Assembly: GCF_042433915.1 (NCBI RefSeq)
Contig: NZ_JBHLUN010000005.1
Span: 248,001 to 312,000 of the forward strand
Length of the DNA: 64,000 nt
Source of the DNA: Roseomonas elaeocarpi
GTDB lineage: Bacteria; Pseudomonadota; Alphaproteobacteria; Acetobacterales; Acetobacteraceae
Direction: 5' to 3'
Numbering within the stretch: the first letter of the stretch is position 1; each line of letters starts with the position of its first letter. Of the stretch, positions 63,018 to 64,000 are shown in pieces. The notes below the pieces were generated by a model. That model was not told the DNA's origin and made no database searches. It saw nothing but the letters and a program-made list of their open reading frames with translations. The translations under genes and the position numbers were made by a program.

Positions 63018-63940
63018 GCGTTACGACCGCAGGGTCGGCTGCGCCACCGACCAAACCCGCCAAGGTCGAAACCCCGTTCAGGCGCTTCGTGTCGGATTTT
63101 GCCGCCTCGAAGCTGGCCATGTTCGGGCTGGTCGTTTTCGTCATCATTGTACTGCTTGCGATCTTCGCGCCCCTGATCGCGCCGCAGAATCCTTACGACC
63201 TCGCGCAGCTCGATATCATGGACGGGCGCCTGGAACCCGGCTCGCAGAACGCCGATGGCACGATGACCTACTGGCTCGGGACCGATGACCAGGGGCGCGA
63301 CATGCTGTCGGGCATTCTCTACGGCCTCCGGATCAGCCTCATCGTCGGCGCGGGATCAGCCATTGTCGCCGCCCTCGTCGGGGCGTCGCTGGGCATGCTT
63401 GCGGCCTATGCTGGTGGGCGGACCGATACGGTCATCATGCGCCTCGTTGACCTCCAGCTGTCCTTTCCCTCCATCCTCGCCGCGTTGATGATCCTCGCCT
63501 TCCTGGGGAAGGGCATCGCCAATGTCGTGCTGGCGTTGATCGTGGTCGAGTGGGCCTACTACGCCCGGACCGTCCGCGGGACTGCGCTGGTGGAGCGCCG
63601 GCGCGAATACATCGAGGCGGCGCAGTGCCTCGCCCTGCCGACGCACCGGATTATCTTCCGGCACCTGCTGCCGAATTGTTTGCCGCCACTGATCGTAGTG
63701 GGAACGATGCAGGTGGCCCGCGCCATCGCTCTCGAGGCGACCTTGTCGTTCCTGGGCCTCGGCGTTCCGATCACCGAGCCCTCGCTCGGCCTGCTGATCT
63801 CGAATGGCTACGAGTACATGCTGTCCGGCAAATACTGGATCTCCTTCTACCCGGGCATCGCCCTTCTGGTGACGATCGTCTCCATCAACTTGGTGGGTGA
63901 CCACCTCCGCGATGTCCTGAACCCGAGGCTGCAGAAGTGA
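63014..63940 (+). CDS. ABC transporter permease, DppC/OppC type
   Basis: A 308-residue protein. A soluble start leads to a first membrane span (MFGLVVFVIIVLLAIFAPLIAPQNPY), then WLGTDDQGRDMLSGILYGLRISLIVG, the EAA loop REYIEAAQCLALPTHRIIFRHLLPNCLPPLIV and the end LEATLSFLGLGVPITEPSLGLLISNG. It is the partner of the DppB-type permease. Confidence 0.95.
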   Translation: MSVTTAGSAAPPTKPAKVETPFRRFVSDFAASKLAMFGLVVFVIIVLLAIFAPLIAPQNPYDLAQLDIMDGRLEPGSQNADGTMTYWLGTDDQGRDMLSGILYGLRISLIVGAGSAIVAALVGASLGMLAAYAGGRTDTVIMRLVDLQLSFPSILAALMILAFLGKGIANVVLALIVVEWAYYARTVRGTALVERRREYIEAAQCLALPTHRIIFRHLLPNCLPPLIVVGTMQVARAIALEATLSFLGLGVPITEPSLGLLISNGYEYMLSGKYWISFYPGIALLVTIVSINLVGDHLRDVLNPRLQK

Positions 63941-64000
63941 GCGCCGCCGTGAAAGTTGCTGCCACGAGCGCGGCTCCGACGCTGGAGGTGCGTGACCTCC
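63937..64000 (+). CDS. Peptide ABC transporter ATPase, truncated by window edge
   Basis: A GTG at 63937 overlaps the permease stop (GTGA). The visible 21 codons end in PTLEVRDL, the usual opening of a DppD-type ATP-binding subunit. The rest is outside the window. The identification rests mostly on operon position. Confidence 0.7.
   Translation, partial: MSAAVKVAATSAAPTLEVRDL

Overview
The window (GC-rich, about 65-70% by eye) reads like the chromosome of an alphaproteobacterium of the Acetobacteraceae (Roseomonas-like). The reasons are the class I lysyl-tRNA synthetase, the gene orders fabD-fabG-acpP-fabF-mltG-yicC-gmk and aroQ-accB-accC-aat, a CIRCE-controlled groESL operon, and LexA boxes of the alphaproteobacterial GAAC-N7-GAAC type. 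No tRNA, rRNA or CRISPR array was seen.

Layout. 1-12.09 kb is the early/lysogeny half of a lambdoid-type prophage. A leftward early operon (DUF1376 replication protein, GapR-like protein, VRR-NUC nuclease, Cro-like protein) and a rightward early operon (winged-helix protein, phage DnaN clamp, C5 and N6-adenine methyltransferases, MazG-like protein, AlpA/Xis-like protein) diverge around a C1/S24 repressor. Each operon is preceded by three copies of a 15-bp operator, TTGC-N7-GCAA. A P4-type integrase closes the element. 12.05-16.8 kb is part of a second, podovirus-like element: a 5' remnant of what looks like the major capsid gene, then scaffold, portal, a small connector-region protein, two unknown conserved proteins and an S24 regulator with a LexA box. 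The first prophage appears to have integrated inside this capsid gene.

16.8-41.9 kb is chromosomal: an MprF-like flippase with a shortened synthase domain in operon with class I lysS, a DinG-like helicase, TerB, an IclR-controlled HMG-CoA lyase/CoA-transferase pair, groESL, an AEC transporter, the fatty-acid/cell-envelope cluster, AsmA, and nadD-rsfS-rlmH. 41.97-47.2 kb is a five-gene tail-fibre/tailspike cluster directly upstream of nadD, with no other virion genes near it. 47.4-64 kb holds two paralogous aminotransferases, a double-GNAT protein, nadK, trehalose synthesis (otsB, otsA), aat, accC-accB-aroQ, thiS-thiG, an ornithine/lysine decarboxylase with a long leader that encodes a candidate leader peptide, an Lrp regulator, and a dipeptide/oligopeptide ABC transporter running off the right end.

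Links between genes. C1 and Cro probably compete for the TTGC-N7-GCAA operators. Both phage elements carry a LexA box, which suggests that DNA damage reaches both. LysS supplies Lys-tRNA, the substrate of MprF-type synthases. HMG-CoA lyase and the family III CoA transferase could together convert 3-hydroxy-3-methylglutarate to acetoacetate and acetyl-CoA. All family assignments rest on reading the translations; no database search was run.
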